Positions 35,147 to 44,822 of a stretch of DNA of 64,000 nucleotides are shown piece by piece (the first letter of the stretch is position 1; each line of letters opens with the position of its first letter). A program made the position numbers and the translations under genes. The DNA is from Methylobacterium sp. FF17 (GTDB lineage Bacteria > Pseudomonadota > Alphaproteobacteria > Rhizobiales > Beijerinckiaceae). A model generated the notes under the pieces. The model was not told the DNA's origin. It worked only from the letters and a program-made list of their open reading frames with translations, and ran no database searches. The stretch covers positions 1,984,001-2,048,000 of the forward strand of contig NZ_CP107532.1 of assembly GCF_025813715.1 (NCBI RefSeq). Reading direction: 5' to 3'.

Positions 35147-35824
35147 TCACACCCGGGGCGCCGGCTGGTTCGGGTCGACCAGGTAGCCGAGGCCCCGCAC
35201 GGTCTGGATCAGGTCGACCGCGAGCTTCTTGCGCAGGCGGCCGACGAAGACCTCGATGGTGTTGGAATCACGGTCGAAATCCTGATCGTAGAGGTGCTCG
35301 GTCAACTCGGCCCGCGAGACCACGCGGCCGGTGTGGTGCATGAGGTAGGAGAGCAGCCGGTACTCGTGGCTCGTCAGCTTGACCGGATTGCCGTCCACGA
35401 AGACGCGGCCCGAGCGGGTGTCGAGCACCACCGGCCCGCAGGCGATCTGGCTGGTGGCGTGGCCGGCGGCGCGGCGCAGCAGCGCGCGCACCCGGGCCAT
35501 CAACTCCTCCATGTGGAAGGGCTTGGTGACGTAGTCGTCGGCCCCCGCATCGAAGCCGTCGACCTTGTCCGACCAGCGGTCGCGGGCGGTGAGGATGATG
35601 ACCGGGGTCTTGATGCCGGCCCGGCGCCACTTCTGCAGCACGCTGACGCCGTCGGTCTTCGGCAGGCCCATGTCGAGGATGATCGCGTCGTAGGGCTCGT
35701 TCTCGCCGAGGTAGCCGCCCTCCTCGCCGTCGAAGGCCTTGTCGGCCACGTAGCCGGCTTCCTCCAGCGCGGTCACCACCTGCCGGTTGATGTCCCGGTC
35801 ATCCTCCACGACGAGCAAGCGCAC
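35147..35824 (-). CDS. OmpR/PhoB-family response regulator
   Basis: 225 residues. Receiver domain (1-118) with the acidic pocket VVEDD, phosphorylated Asp in IILDMGLPKTDG, Thr in ILTARD and Lys in VTKPF. The C-terminal winged helix (128-222) carries LTSHEYRLLSYLMHHTGRVV and SNTIEVFVGRLRKKL. It pairs with the kinase at 32973-34391, now separated by VapBC, and is downstream of a small PepSY-type gene. Confidence 0.95.
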   Translation of the reverse strand: MRLLVVEDDRDINRQVVTALEEAGYVADKAFDGEEGGYLGENEPYDAIILDMGLPKTDGVSVLQKWRRAGIKTPVIILTARDRWSDKVDGFDAGADDYVTKPFHMEELMARVRALLRRAAGHATSQIACGPVVLDTRSGRVFVDGNPVKLTSHEYRLLSYLMHHTGRVVSRAELTEHLYDQDFDRDSNTIEVFVGRLRKKLAVDLIQTVRGLGYLVDPNQPAPRV

Positions 35825-35920
35825 GGTCCCGAACTCCTACGATGTTGGCCGGAACCACGTCCTGCCGGCGGGCCGCACGTTAGACGGCTCCCGTCCTTCG
35901 CGAAACAGACTTCGCCCGCC

Positions 35921-36289
35921 TCACGGCCCGGTCACCTGCCCGGTGGTGGCATCGACCATGACGTGCACGAACTGCCCGTCCCGGCGCAGGGCGGTCAGGA
36001 GGTAGACCAGCGTGTCGTCGCTCCGGCACAGGCGCGCCCGCTGGATCTCGGCGCGCGGGATGACCTGGCGCGCCGCGCGGATCGCCGCCACGGGGGGGAT
36101 CACCCGCTTGTCGGCCACCGCCTCGCGCAGGTCCGCGGCGGCAAGGCAGGTCTCGCTGCGCGGCATGGTGGCCAGCGGCACCGCCACCGTGCCGGTCCCC
36201 GGCGTCTCCTCCGCGAGCGTATCGATCGAACCGCTCGCGAACCCCGCGACGGTCAGGCCGATCAACAACAGGGCGAGGAGGATACGCAT
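35921..36289 (-). CDS. Small exported PepSY-like protein
   Basis: 122 residues with a signal peptide (MRILLALLLIGLTVAGFASG). The segment DGQFVHVMVDATTGQVTGP at the C-terminus and IQRARLCRSDDTLVYLLTALR match the PepSY pattern (strand, x-Val-x-Val-Asp-Ala-xx-Gly). Small PepSY proteins often sit upstream of two-component systems, as here, and may modulate the sensor. ATG 36289 was preferred over upstream starts because it puts the signal at the N-terminus. Confidence 0.75.
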   Translation of the reverse strand: MRILLALLLIGLTVAGFASGSIDTLAEETPGTGTVAVPLATMPRSETCLAAADLREAVADKRVIPPVAAIRAARQVIPRAEIQRARLCRSDDTLVYLLTALRRDGQFVHVMVDATTGQVTGP

Positions 36290-36400
36290 GACCGGAACAT
36301 CTAGGGACGGGGCACTGAATGCGCCCTGAATGCGAAGTCCAAGCGCGACCTCCGCCATCCGGTTCCCGCCGCCGCCGGGCCCCGTCGCGGCGCCATGCGT

Positions 36401-36607
36401 TCAGGGCGCGCCGCATGCCCGCGCGGCCAGGCGGTCCAGGGTCGCCTTGAGCATCGTGTCGACGGGAACCTGCGCGTCGATATGGTCGAGGGCGGCCTTG
36501 CGCAGGGCCAGGGTGGAGCGCTCGAAGCGCCGCCGGGCGGCCCGCAGGCGCAGGGTCGCGCCGCGGCCGTCCGGATGCCGGGCACGAAACAGTCCGATGC
36601 GGTCCAT
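36401..36607 (-). CDS. Small basic hypothetical protein, distal end of GTA-like cluster
   Basis: 68 residues, rich in Arg (ATLRLRAARRRFERSTLALR), no membrane helix. Follows the spanin-like gene by 25 bases on the same strand, so it may belong to the lysis part of the cluster. No family recognised. Confidence 0.45.
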   Translation of the reverse strand: MDRIGLFRARHPDGRGATLRLRAARRRFERSTLALRKAALDHIDAQVPVDTMLKATLDRLAARACGAP

Positions 36608-36632
36608 GGCGCTTCCTCCAGGGTTGCGGGTC

Positions 36633-36974
36633 TCACGGGCGGGGTTCGGCGAGCCGGCGCAGGACCTCGTCGAACTTTTCGCGGGCGCGCGCGTCGCTCC
36701 GCTCGACATCGCGCGCGATCTCGGCCGAGACCCGGCAGAGATCCTCGAGGACGCGGGTCCGGCTCTCCAGGGCGGCCGCGACGGCGGCATTGGTCTGGGA
36801 GGCCCGTTCCAGGGCCGTGGCGGTCGCGCCGGTCTCGCCGAGGCGCGCCTCCTGCGCCCGGGCGGCGTCCCGGTGCAGGTGGAGGCAGGCGAGCCCGAGC
36901 AGGACGGCGACGATCCAGCCGGCCCCCTCCTGCGAGACGAGGAGGTGGGCGGCTTCGAGGGCGATCTTTTCCAA
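36633..36974 (-). CDS. Spanin-like/coiled-coil membrane protein in lysis cassette
   Basis: 113 residues with one N-terminal hydrophobic helix (GAGWIVAVLLGLACLHLH) followed by a long amphipathic helix (ARLGETGATATALERASQTN...). One helix plus a coiled coil is the layout of an inner-membrane spanin (Rz-like), but there is no recognisable homology, and a simple structural protein is equally possible. It follows the holin-like gene. Confidence 0.5.
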   Translation of the reverse strand: MEKIALEAAHLLVSQEGAGWIVAVLLGLACLHLHRDAARAQEARLGETGATATALERASQTNAAVAAALESRTRVLEDLCRVSAEIARDVERSDARAREKFDEVLRRLAEPRP

Positions 36975-37032
36975 GGCCGGATCTCCATCGGGACCGGATC
37001 TCCGTCAGGGTCGGACTCCGCGCGGCCGGGGG

Positions 37033-37563
37033 TCAGGGCGTGGCACGCCGCATCCGCATGGCTCGCAGGGCGGGGTGCAGGGTGTTGGCCTCCGTCGCCG
37101 CTTCCTCCAGGGGCAGGCTGCGAAACACCTTCTCGCCGAGGCCGTCGACGCCGCCCGCCGCGCGGACGAGCCAGCCGGGCGCCTGGTCGAGGGCCCGCTG
37201 CACGGCGCTGGCGATCACGGTCGAGCCCACCGGCACGCTCAGGGTCCGGCCGCGCACCGCGCCGGCCACCGCGTTCACCGCGTAATCGCCCACGTTGCGG
37301 ACGAGGCGCTCCACCAGGGTGGTGGTGACGAGGATTCGCAGCGGGCCGGTCAGGCGCGCCAGGGCCGCCAGGGCGGCGGTCGCGGCCAGGGGCACGAGCA
37401 CGGAGCCGAGCCCCTGGACGGCGCCCGCGAGGAGGTCGCCCCAGGGCAGGTCGACCGTGGCGCCCTGCGCCGCGCACGGGACGGTAAGGGCGGCGAGGAG
37501 CGCGGCGGCGATCGCGACCGGGCGGGCGCGGTTCGGGAACAGAGGCGTCATGGGAGCATCCAT
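37033..37563 (-). CDS. Holin-like membrane protein
   Basis: 176 residues. An N-terminal signal-like helix (PVAIAAALLAALTVPCAAQG) and a second long hydrophobic segment (LLAGAVQGLGSVLVPLAATAALAALARLTG) are followed by an amphipathic region (NYAV-type VGDYAVNAVAGAVRG, then VIASAVQRALDQAPGWLVRA). This resembles phage holins of the LLH type, and it lies just downstream of a GH24 endolysin. The start could also be ATG 37551. Confidence 0.55.
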   Translation of the reverse strand: MDAPMTPLFPNRARPVAIAAALLAALTVPCAAQGATVDLPWGDLLAGAVQGLGSVLVPLAATAALAALARLTGPLRILVTTTLVERLVRNVGDYAVNAVAGAVRGRTLSVPVGSTVIASAVQRALDQAPGWLVRAAGGVDGLGEKVFRSLPLEEAATEANTLHPALRAMRMRRATP

Positions 37564-37586
37564 CGGCAGGAGGGTCAGGGGACGGG

Positions 37587-38207
37587 TCAGCGGCCGCGCA
37601 GGGCCGACCACAGGCGGGCCCACGCGCCGGGCCTTGCCGGCGCTTCCGGCGGGTTGGCGCCTAGCGGGGGCCGGGCGGTCGGGAGCGGCCGGCGCGGCGC
37701 GGGCAGGGGTGGACCGGGGGGACGGGGCGCGGGAATCGCGGCCGCGTCCCCCCGGCGCGCCCGGGGCAGGGCATGGGCATAGGGGGTGCGGAACTGGTCG
37801 TATTCGGCGCCCCGGCGCGGAATCAGCGCGGCGGGGCGGTTCCAGAGCAGGATTGCCTCGGCCGCGCCGGCCCGGTCGCCCGCCCTGAGGCGGCGCGCCA
37901 CCGTCGAGCGTGCGAAGGCCGCCGGTCCGATGTTGAAGCACAGCGACACCAGGGCGTCGAAGGCGTGGTCGGGCAGTCCCGCCGGCACCGTCCGGGCGAC
38001 GCAGCGTTCATAGGCCACGAGATCCCGGTCGAAGAGCGCGTCGCAGGCGGCCTCCGTGAGCCTGAGCCCCGGCGTGACCACGGGCGGACCGGCGGCGGCC
38101 GTGTGTCCGATGCCGATGGTCCAGATTCCGACGCTGTCCCGATAGGCGGAGAGGCGGCGTCCTTCCCGTGCAATCAGCACGGCCCGGCCGATGGAGCTCA
38201 TGTCCAT
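37587..38207 (-). CDS. GH24 endolysin (T4 lysozyme-like)
   Basis: Muramidase of 206 residues. The catalytic Glu is in IAREGRRLSAYRD (Glu15) and the downstream Asp/Thr positions are in YRDSVGIWTIGIGHTAA, matching the T4 lysozyme layout. FDALVSLCFNIG is the second conserved block. No signal peptide, so release would need a holin. The last 60 residues are Pro/Arg-rich. ATG 38207 has GGAG 7 bases upstream. It sits at the end of the GTA-like cluster, likely used to release particles. Confidence 0.88.
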   Translation of the reverse strand: MDMSSIGRAVLIAREGRRLSAYRDSVGIWTIGIGHTAAAGPPVVTPGLRLTEAACDALFDRDLVAYERCVARTVPAGLPDHAFDALVSLCFNIGPAAFARSTVARRLRAGDRAGAAEAILLWNRPAALIPRRGAEYDQFRTPYAHALPRARRGDAAAIPAPRPPGPPLPAPRRPLPTARPPLGANPPEAPARPGAWARLWSALRGR

Positions 38208-38283
38208 GTCATGTCTCCAGACTGTTGATTACCGGCGAAATCCGGGCGAGAACGACGGTGTTCGTGCGGCCGGGAAGGCGGAT

Positions 38284-38502
38284 ATGCTGCGAAAGCTCAT
38301 CTCGACTGCCCTGAGGCGGGAGCTTCCCGGCGATGATCTGCGAGTCTCGCAGCCGGTCTCGCAGGAGGACCGGCCCGCGCCGGATTTCAGCTTTCCGCCC
38401 ATGGAGCCGCTGCATCCGCCGGACGCCCGCAACGACAATCCGCTGACCGACCTGTGCGTGGCCGTCGAGACGGAGCTGCGCGCAGCGGGCTACCTGCGCT
38501 GA
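38284..38502 (+). CDS. Small hypothetical protein, opposite strand within GTA-like region
   Basis: 72 residues beginning MLRKLISTALRRELPGDD, with AAGG 5 bases before the ATG. It runs against the surrounding minus-strand genes, between the endolysin and the tail fibre. Mixed charged sequence with no membrane helix. It could be a regulator or antisense-located cargo; nothing in it identifies a family. Confidence 0.45.
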   Translation: MLRKLISTALRRELPGDDLRVSQPVSQEDRPAPDFSFPPMEPLHPPDARNDNPLTDLCVAVETELRAAGYLR

Positions 38503-38545
38503 CGCCGGGCCCCGACGGGATCGCGGTGCGCCGCGGTCTGAAGCG

Positions 38546-40405
38546 TCAGGACACGCGCGCTTCGAGGGCGTCCAGGCGGGCGTCGAACCCGCGCGCCAGG
38601 AACAGCAGCAGCTCGTCGGTTCGAAAGCCGTAGCGGTCCCCGGCCGGCCGGCCCGGGGTTCCGGCCCGGGGCGCGATCGCGGGTGCGATCTCGCTCCCGT
38701 CCTCGGCCCGCACGGCGTCGCGCCCCGGGATGGCGGGCAGGTCTTCGGTCGCCGCCCACGCGTCGTGGCAGATGAGGCCGAGGGCCAGGGGGTCGAGGCC
38801 GTGGGCCGCCAGGATCTCGATGGCCCGCTGCACCGTCAGGCCCACATGGACGCGGGCGCCCGCGCCCTTGGCCGCCACGGCATCGCGGTAGCGGAAGGTG
38901 CCGATCTCCCGGGCGAGCGCCGTGGCGGCGCGGACCTGCGCGTCGGTGAAGGGTTCGACCGCCGTCTTCTCGCGGGCGTCCGAGGTGTTGATGCTGCCGG
39001 TGGCTGCGTACACCACCGCGGCGCGCATGGCGGCGGTGCCGAAGCTGAAGGCGTTGTCCTGGGTGTGCGCCACCGTTCCACCGAAGCCGGCGGCGCCCTT
39101 GGTGGTGAACGCCCCGAGGCCCGGCGTCAGCGAGCAGCCGGCCGGGAGGGTCGCGCCGGTGCCGAGCTTGAGCGAGCCGTCGTCGGCGCTGACGCAGGCG
39201 ACTAGGATCCAGTTGCTCGGCGCGGAGAAGGCGGCGCCGGACGTCGTGATGCGGAAGCTGACGTCGGTCGGGCCGCCGCCGGGCGTGTGCACGGCCCAGA
39301 GCGCCTCCGAGGCGGCGAGTGGCACGCCGCCGACGACGGCCCGGGCCGTTCCGTCATGCACCTGCGCGGCCGCGATCGGTGCGGTCGGCATGTCGATCTG
39401 CAGGTGCCCGCTCACGAAGGTCGGCCGGGCCAGGGGGATGCCGTGGAAGCGGGCCGACCAGGCGAGCCGTCCGCCCGGCCCGCCCCAGGTGATCGTGCCG
39501 CCGCCGGACAGGGCGGCCTGCGCCTTGATGTAGTCGTTCGCGGCCCCCGACAGGGTGCCGAGGGCGGTGTCCAGGCGCGAGCGCGGCGCCGTGGTCCCGA
39601 GGCCGATATTGCCGAACCCGTCGATGCGCAGGCGCTCGCCCCCGTTGGTGGCGACTCCCCAGAGGTTGGCGCCGGGCGAGAACGTGCCGGTATCGGGGTC
39701 GCCGGCCGGCGTGAGGGCGGGGCTCGCGGCCGTGCCGGCGACCACCGAGAGGGCGCCCGTGCTCCGGTTGACGCGCAGGGCCTCGCGGAACGTGCCGCCG
39801 TCCGGCGAGACCTTCAGCGTGAGGTCGTCGTCGCCGGTGAGCCCGAGCTCGGCGCGGCCCGAGAACCCGCTCTGGAACAGGAGGGACAGCACGTTGCCGG
39901 CGGCCTGCTTGTTGAGGGTGTAACGCAGGTCGCCCGACCCGCCCTCGCCGGTGGTCAGGGCGGTCCAGAGGGCCTTGTTCAGCTTGGCCGCGAAGGGGTT
40001 GCTCGCATCGGCCGTGGTGCCGAGCCCCAGGCGCGTGATCTCCTGGAGGACCGAGGCCGAGCCCGGAAGCGGCGACCAGCCGGTGCCGGTCTGGACGTAG
40101 AGGGTGGCCTCGTCGGCGACCCAGGCGAGCCAGCCGGCCCTCGGCGGGAAGCCGAGCCAGTGCCCGTCCTGGAAGCGGACGACCTGGCCGCCGAGGCCGG
40201 CCCAGGCCCCGGTGGGTTCCGGGGCCATGACCAGGTAGCGGTCGCCCTCGGCGGGGTCGGCCGGCGGGCTCGCGCGATCCTTGTCGAGGCAGGCGAGCTG
40301 GACCAGCGTATCGAGGGCGGCCAGCGCCTCGTTGTGCGTGACGTGCTTCTGCGCCTGCGCCGCCGCGATCAGCGGCAGCGCGAGGTTGGCGGTGGTGTCG
40401 GACAT
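38546..40405 (-). CDS. Phage/GTA tail fibre: DUF2793 domain plus intramolecular-chaperone-like end
   Basis: 619 residues. The N-terminal DUF2793 segment (NLALPLIAAAQAQKHVTHNE, ALAALDTLVQL) is usual in GTA and phage tail fibres. Central repeats contain LGTTAPRSRLDTALGTLSG. The C-terminus INTSDAREKTAVEPF, followed by ALAREIGTFRYRDA, has the S74/endosialidase-type chaperone pattern that folds the trimer and may be self-cleaved. Probably the receptor-binding fibre. Directly downstream of g15. ATG 40405 has GGAG 7 bases upstream. Confidence 0.8.
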   Translation of the reverse strand: MSDTTANLALPLIAAAQAQKHVTHNEALAALDTLVQLACLDKDRASPPADPAEGDRYLVMAPEPTGAWAGLGGQVVRFQDGHWLGFPPRAGWLAWVADEATLYVQTGTGWSPLPGSASVLQEITRLGLGTTADASNPFAAKLNKALWTALTTGEGGSGDLRYTLNKQAAGNVLSLLFQSGFSGRAELGLTGDDDLTLKVSPDGGTFREALRVNRSTGALSVVAGTAASPALTPAGDPDTGTFSPGANLWGVATNGGERLRIDGFGNIGLGTTAPRSRLDTALGTLSGAANDYIKAQAALSGGGTITWGGPGGRLAWSARFHGIPLARPTFVSGHLQIDMPTAPIAAAQVHDGTARAVVGGVPLAASEALWAVHTPGGGPTDVSFRITTSGAAFSAPSNWILVACVSADDGSLKLGTGATLPAGCSLTPGLGAFTTKGAAGFGGTVAHTQDNAFSFGTAAMRAAVVYAATGSINTSDAREKTAVEPFTDAQVRAATALAREIGTFRYRDAVAAKGAGARVHVGLTVQRAIEILAAHGLDPLALGLICHDAWAATEDLPAIPGRDAVRAEDGSEIAPAIAPRAGTPGRPAGDRYGFRTDELLLFLARGFDARLDALEARVS

Positions 40406-40437
40406 GGGCCGGCTCCGGATGGGAGGGACTGAGGGGC

Positions 40438-43400
40438 TCAGGACGCCCGGACGCGGAGGCGGGCCCGGCTCGCCGGCCCCGGACCGGCGAGTCCGCCGAC
40501 CTGGGCGACGGCGATGTCGAGGCTGTCTTGCGGGCCGCCGAAATCGGCGGTTTCGGCGGCGGTGTCGTAGAGCTGGTCGGGGCGGTCCGCCGTCAGCGTG
40601 CGCAGGCGGGCGCCGGCGGCGGAGAACACCTCGATGCGGTAGGCCTCCGGCTCCTCCAGGGGGATCTCGGCGACTTCCCAGGAATCGCCGTCGCGCCGGG
40701 CCCGGCGTATCCAGCTCAGGCGCACGCCCTCCGGTGCCCGCCGCGCCCGCAGGTGGACCGGGCTCAAGGGGCGCAGGGCCTCCGGGCCGGCGCGGGCAAC
40801 GAACTCGACGAAGGCCGGGTCGGCCGGGTCGCGTCCGGCCGGGCCGACCCGGTAGCGGAAGGCGCGCCCGATCTCGTCGACGCGCTCGACCAGGGGCACC
40901 AGGGCGGCGTCGAGGCGCACGATCAGGCCTCCGGCGGGGGCGGTGCGCCGCGCCTGGGCCTCGCTGCCGGCGAGCCCCCGCAGGAGGCGGGTCAGCCGGT
41001 AGGTCTCGGGTCCGATCAGCGCGATCCCGGCCGCCGTGAACAGCTCGGTCGCCCCGTCCGGGCCGCGCAGGGCGAAGAGGTTGCCACCGGCGAGCGCGCC
41101 CGCGTCGTCGATGGACCCGAGCGCCCCGGCCCGGCGCAGGCGGACATCGAGCCGGGCGTTGCGGTCGAAGCGCCAGAGCGGTCCGGGCGGCAGCGCCGTC
41201 AGCGTCTCGCCCAGGCAGGCGGGGTGGTCGACGAAGCCGTGGGGGCTCAGGGGCGCGCCCGCGCCCTCCGAGCGCCAGACCGCCATCGGGCCCGGCCAGG
41301 GATCGGCGGCCACCGCGAGCACCTGCAGGGCGGTCGGCGTGCCCCGGTCGGCGGGCAGGTCGAGGGCGACCGCGAAGGGTGGCCCGGCCAGCGCCGGCGG
41401 CGGCCGGCGCGGGCGGGCCCCGGCCCGGTCGCCGACACGCGGCCTGCCGCCCCGCAGCGGCACCGCCCGCGTCTCCACCTGCCGTCCCAGGGGATTGTCT
41501 GCGATCCGCACGATGCGGTGGGGCGCGTCCTCGCCCGGTAGGGCGAGGAGGTCGCCCGGCGCGAGCTCGATCCGGCGCGGGCTCACCGTGAAGCGCGCCG
41601 TGTCGCGGGCCGCGAGGGTGGCGTCGAGGGCGGCCTCCGCCAGGGCCTCGGCGCAATCGCGGCGGGTGACGAGGGCGGCCTCCATCCGGACCTCGCGGCG
41701 CCGCAGTCCGGTGGGGCGGGTCGCGGCGGCGTTCGCCCGGCGGTACTCGGGGCTCTCGGCATCGGTGAAGCCGAGTTCGACGGAGCGCGGCAGCTCGGCC
41801 TCCTCCGCCCGGACGCGGCTCAGGGGCGCCTCGTCGTCCCGCACCCGCACGAGGTCGCCGGCCTCCAGCACGCCGGGGACCTCGCGGCGCGGGCCCCGGA
41901 CCGTGAGGGTTCCGGCGCCCGCCGAGACGTCGAGGCCGTAGACCTGCGCCAGGGGCTCCAGGGCGGCGCGGGCCGACATCGGCCGGTCGATGACGTAGCC
42001 GTCGAGGAAGGCATCGGCCGTGATCGCGGCGGGCACGTCGACGCCGAGGTCGGCCAGGATCGCGGCGATGAGCCGGTCGAGCTCCATCCCCTCGATCCGG
42101 CCGGTGATCCAGTGGCCCACCGCCCAGTTGCCCGCATCCGCCCAGACGGTGTCGAAGTCGGGGAAGGCCGGGTTAGGGCCGCGCGTCCCAGGCCCAGACG
42201 AAGATCGAATCGGCCGGGACCATGGTCCCGCCGTAGAGCGGCGAGACCGGGTTGTGGGCGGGCTCGAAGCCGGGCAGGCCAGGATCGAACCGCGCCAGGA
42301 TGGCGGCGAGGCCGCGCGCCTGGATGAGGTCGTCGCGGGTGCCGCGCGAGCCGGGCGGGGCCGCGTTCTCCGAGGATTTCGGGTCGGGGAAGACGTTCGG
42401 GCCGTTGGTGCCCTTGTCGACCGCCGGCACGCCGATCTCGGTGAGCCAGATCGGCTTCGATCGCGGCACCCAGGCGGTGGCGCGGGTCTCGACCCCGCCG
42501 TCGCGCTCCACGTGGGGGTTCGACCACCACGCCACCAAGTCCTTGGCCCGGTAGATCCAGGGCTTGGCGTAGGCGCCGTCCGCGATCGGCGTGCGGGCCT
42601 GCGCCGCCCGGTCGGCGGCATCGGCGTAGAACCAGTCGAAGGCCTCGCCGGCGCCGATCCGCCCCTTCAGGTAGGCGCGGTCGTAGAGGGCGTCGGCGAG
42701 GTCGAGGTCGGCGTGGTCGCCGTCGTCGCGCCAGTCGCTGAGCGGCGGGTAGTAGTCGATCCCCACCGCGTCGATGGCCGGGTCCGCGAAGAGCGCGTCG
42801 AGGGGAAAGCGCAGGCTCCTTCCGCCCTCCCGGACGTCGGCGCCGTACTCGGTCCAGTCGGCCGCGTAGGCCAGCGCGACCCGGGCGCCGAGGCGCTGGC
42901 GCACCTCGCCCGCCAGGACCCGGAACCCCTCCACGGCGGGATAGGACGCGTTCCGGCCCCGCACCCGGGTGAGGCCCACGAACTCGCTGCCGACGAGGAA
43001 GCCCGCCAGATCCACGCCGTCCGCCGCCCAGGTCGCGGCGAGATCCGCGTAGTGCAGCAGGAAGGCGCGGTAGCGGGCGAAGAAGGCCGACACCTGCGCC
43101 TCCGCCGCCGCGGTGCCGTCCGGGCTGCCGGGCAGGCCGGGGGCGGGGTGGCAGGTGATGCGCCCGCGCCAGGGATAGGCGGGCTGCCCGGCGGCCCCCG
43201 GGTCGCGGGGATCCGGGAGGCTGTTGCCGGCGGGCACGTCCATCATCACGAAGGGGTAGAGCACCACGGCAAGGCCGCGCCGGCGCAGTTCGGCCACGAG
43301 CCGGGTCAGGCCCGCGTCGGAGGGCGTGCCGCCATAGGCCGGCCCGCCGCCCGGCCCCGTCGAGACGCCGCCGACCTCCGCCCGCCCGAGCCCGGCCACC

Positions 43401-44326
43401 GACCAGATGTCGCCGGAGGTGAGCTTCGCGGGGTTGTCGACCTTCGGCCGGATGGTGCAGGCGCCCGCCCGCAGGTCGTCGCCGAACCAGCTCGCCACCA
43501 CGGAGACGCGGGCAAGGCGCGGGCACAGGGCCTGGAGGGCGTCCAGCGACGCGACGACGTCGGTGCCGGCCTGGAGCTGGAAGCGGTTCGCCGGCCGGGT
43601 GGTGCCGTAGCCCGCATCCTCGGTGACGCGGGCGGGATCGAGGCCGAACTCGGTGGAGCCCGGGATGAGGCAGACCGCGCGGATCATCCCCGCGAGCCCC
43701 TCCACCGGGCGCAGCACCTCGAAGGCGAATTGCGGGATGCGGTTGCTGAACGCGGCGAGCGCCAGGCGCTCGAACACCACGTAGGCGAGGCCGCGATAGG
43801 CCGGGGCGTCGTCCGCCCCCTCCTTGGCGACGATGAGTGGATCGGGGGCCTGGTCCGGCCCGCCCCGGTGCAGGCGGCAGGCGAGGGTGGTCAGATCCAG
43901 TTCCTGCCCGTCCGCCCAGACCCGCCGGATGCCCGCGACCGGCCCCTCGCACAGGCCGATGGCGAGGTCGGCGAAGTACGCATAGGTCGTGCGCACGGTC
44001 TTTGCGCCGCCCCCGCCCTTGGCGCCGGCGGCGCGCTCGACCTCGGTGGCCGCGACCTCGAGGGGACGGGTGGCCCAGATCAGGGTGCCGCCGATCCGGG
44101 CGCGGCCGTAGACGCGGGGGATCGGGTCGCCCTCGGTGGAGCTCAGGCCCGCCACGTCGGACAGGCGCGGCCCCTCGACCCGGCGGGTGGCGCTGCCCCC
44201 GAGCAGGGCCCCGTCGAGGGCGGATCCGGCCGCCGCCCCGACCACGCGCCCGACGATTCCGCCGATCGGCCCGCCGAGCGCCGTACCGACCGCCGCCCCG
44301 GCGGTTTGCAGGATCAGCGTGGCCAT
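40438..44326 (-). pseudogene. GTA g15 host-specificity/tail-tip protein, interrupted by one-base frameshift
   Basis: Large GTA baseplate protein with a glycoside-hydrolase-like TIM barrel. From ATG 44326 the first frame encodes MATLILQTAGAAVGTALGG... to ...SIFVWAWDARP and stops at TAA 42175-42173. The rest, beginning AFPDFDTVWADAGNWAVGHW and ending LRVRAS, continues in another frame to 40438. Removing one T from TTA (42173-42175, plus strand) makes TAC and restores WDARPYPAFPDF, giving 3,888 bases (1,295 residues), a normal g15 length. The frameshift may be real decay or a sequencing error. Confidence 0.82.
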
Positions 44327-44367
44327 GGCGGGCTCCGGGGATGCGAGGGGGTGGGGCCGGCGTCCGG

Positions 44368-44814
44368 TCAGGCCGGGCGCGGGAACCGGAAGCCATGGGC
44401 GAGGTGGCGCCGCCACCAGCCCGTGAGCGCCACTTCCGTGACGCGGGCCCCGTCATGGGCGTGGATCATCGTGCCGGCGCCCGTGGCGATGGCGCAGTGC
44501 CGGGCCGGCAGGTGGGCCCGGAAGCGGAAGAGCAGCACGTCGCCGGGCCCGGGGACATAGGCGGCGCGCGCGTCGGGCACCGGCACGAGATGGCGCCGGG
44601 CGGCCTCCGCGAAGGGATCGGTGCCGGGCGCCGCGGATTCCGCCCAGGAGGCGGCGTAGGGCGGTGCGGCCTCCGGCTCGGGCCCGAGGGCCTCGCGCCA
44701 GACTCCGCGCAGGAGGCCGAGGCAGTCGCAGCCGACGCCCTTCAGCGAGGCCTGGTGCCGGTAGGGCGTGCCGATCCAGCCGCGCGCCAGCGTGACGAGG
44801 GAATCCGGGTCCAT
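44368..44814 (-). CDS. GTA g14 NlpC/P60-family peptidase
   Basis: Tail-associated cell-wall peptidase of 148 residues. Catalytic Cys in GCDCLGLLRG (near 30) and His in LPARHCAIATG (near 106) fit NlpC/P60; the GTPYRHQASLKGVGCDC start is characteristic of the GTA subfamily. Probably cuts peptidoglycan during DNA delivery. Lies 8 bases downstream of g13. Confidence 0.9.
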   Translation of the reverse strand: MDPDSLVTLARGWIGTPYRHQASLKGVGCDCLGLLRGVWREALGPEPEAAPPYAASWAESAAPGTDPFAEAARRHLVPVPDARAAYVPGPGDVLLFRFRAHLPARHCAIATGAGTMIHAHDGARVTEVALTGWWRRHLAHGFRFPRPA

Positions 44815-44822
44815 CGGGTGCC

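Noticed and set aside
40438..42621. Second part of g15 as an independent gene starting upstream at 42621
   Set aside because: The portion upstream of about 42173 is out of frame with the real g15 protein and looks like noise. The two parts join by correcting one base, so it was treated as one interrupted gene.
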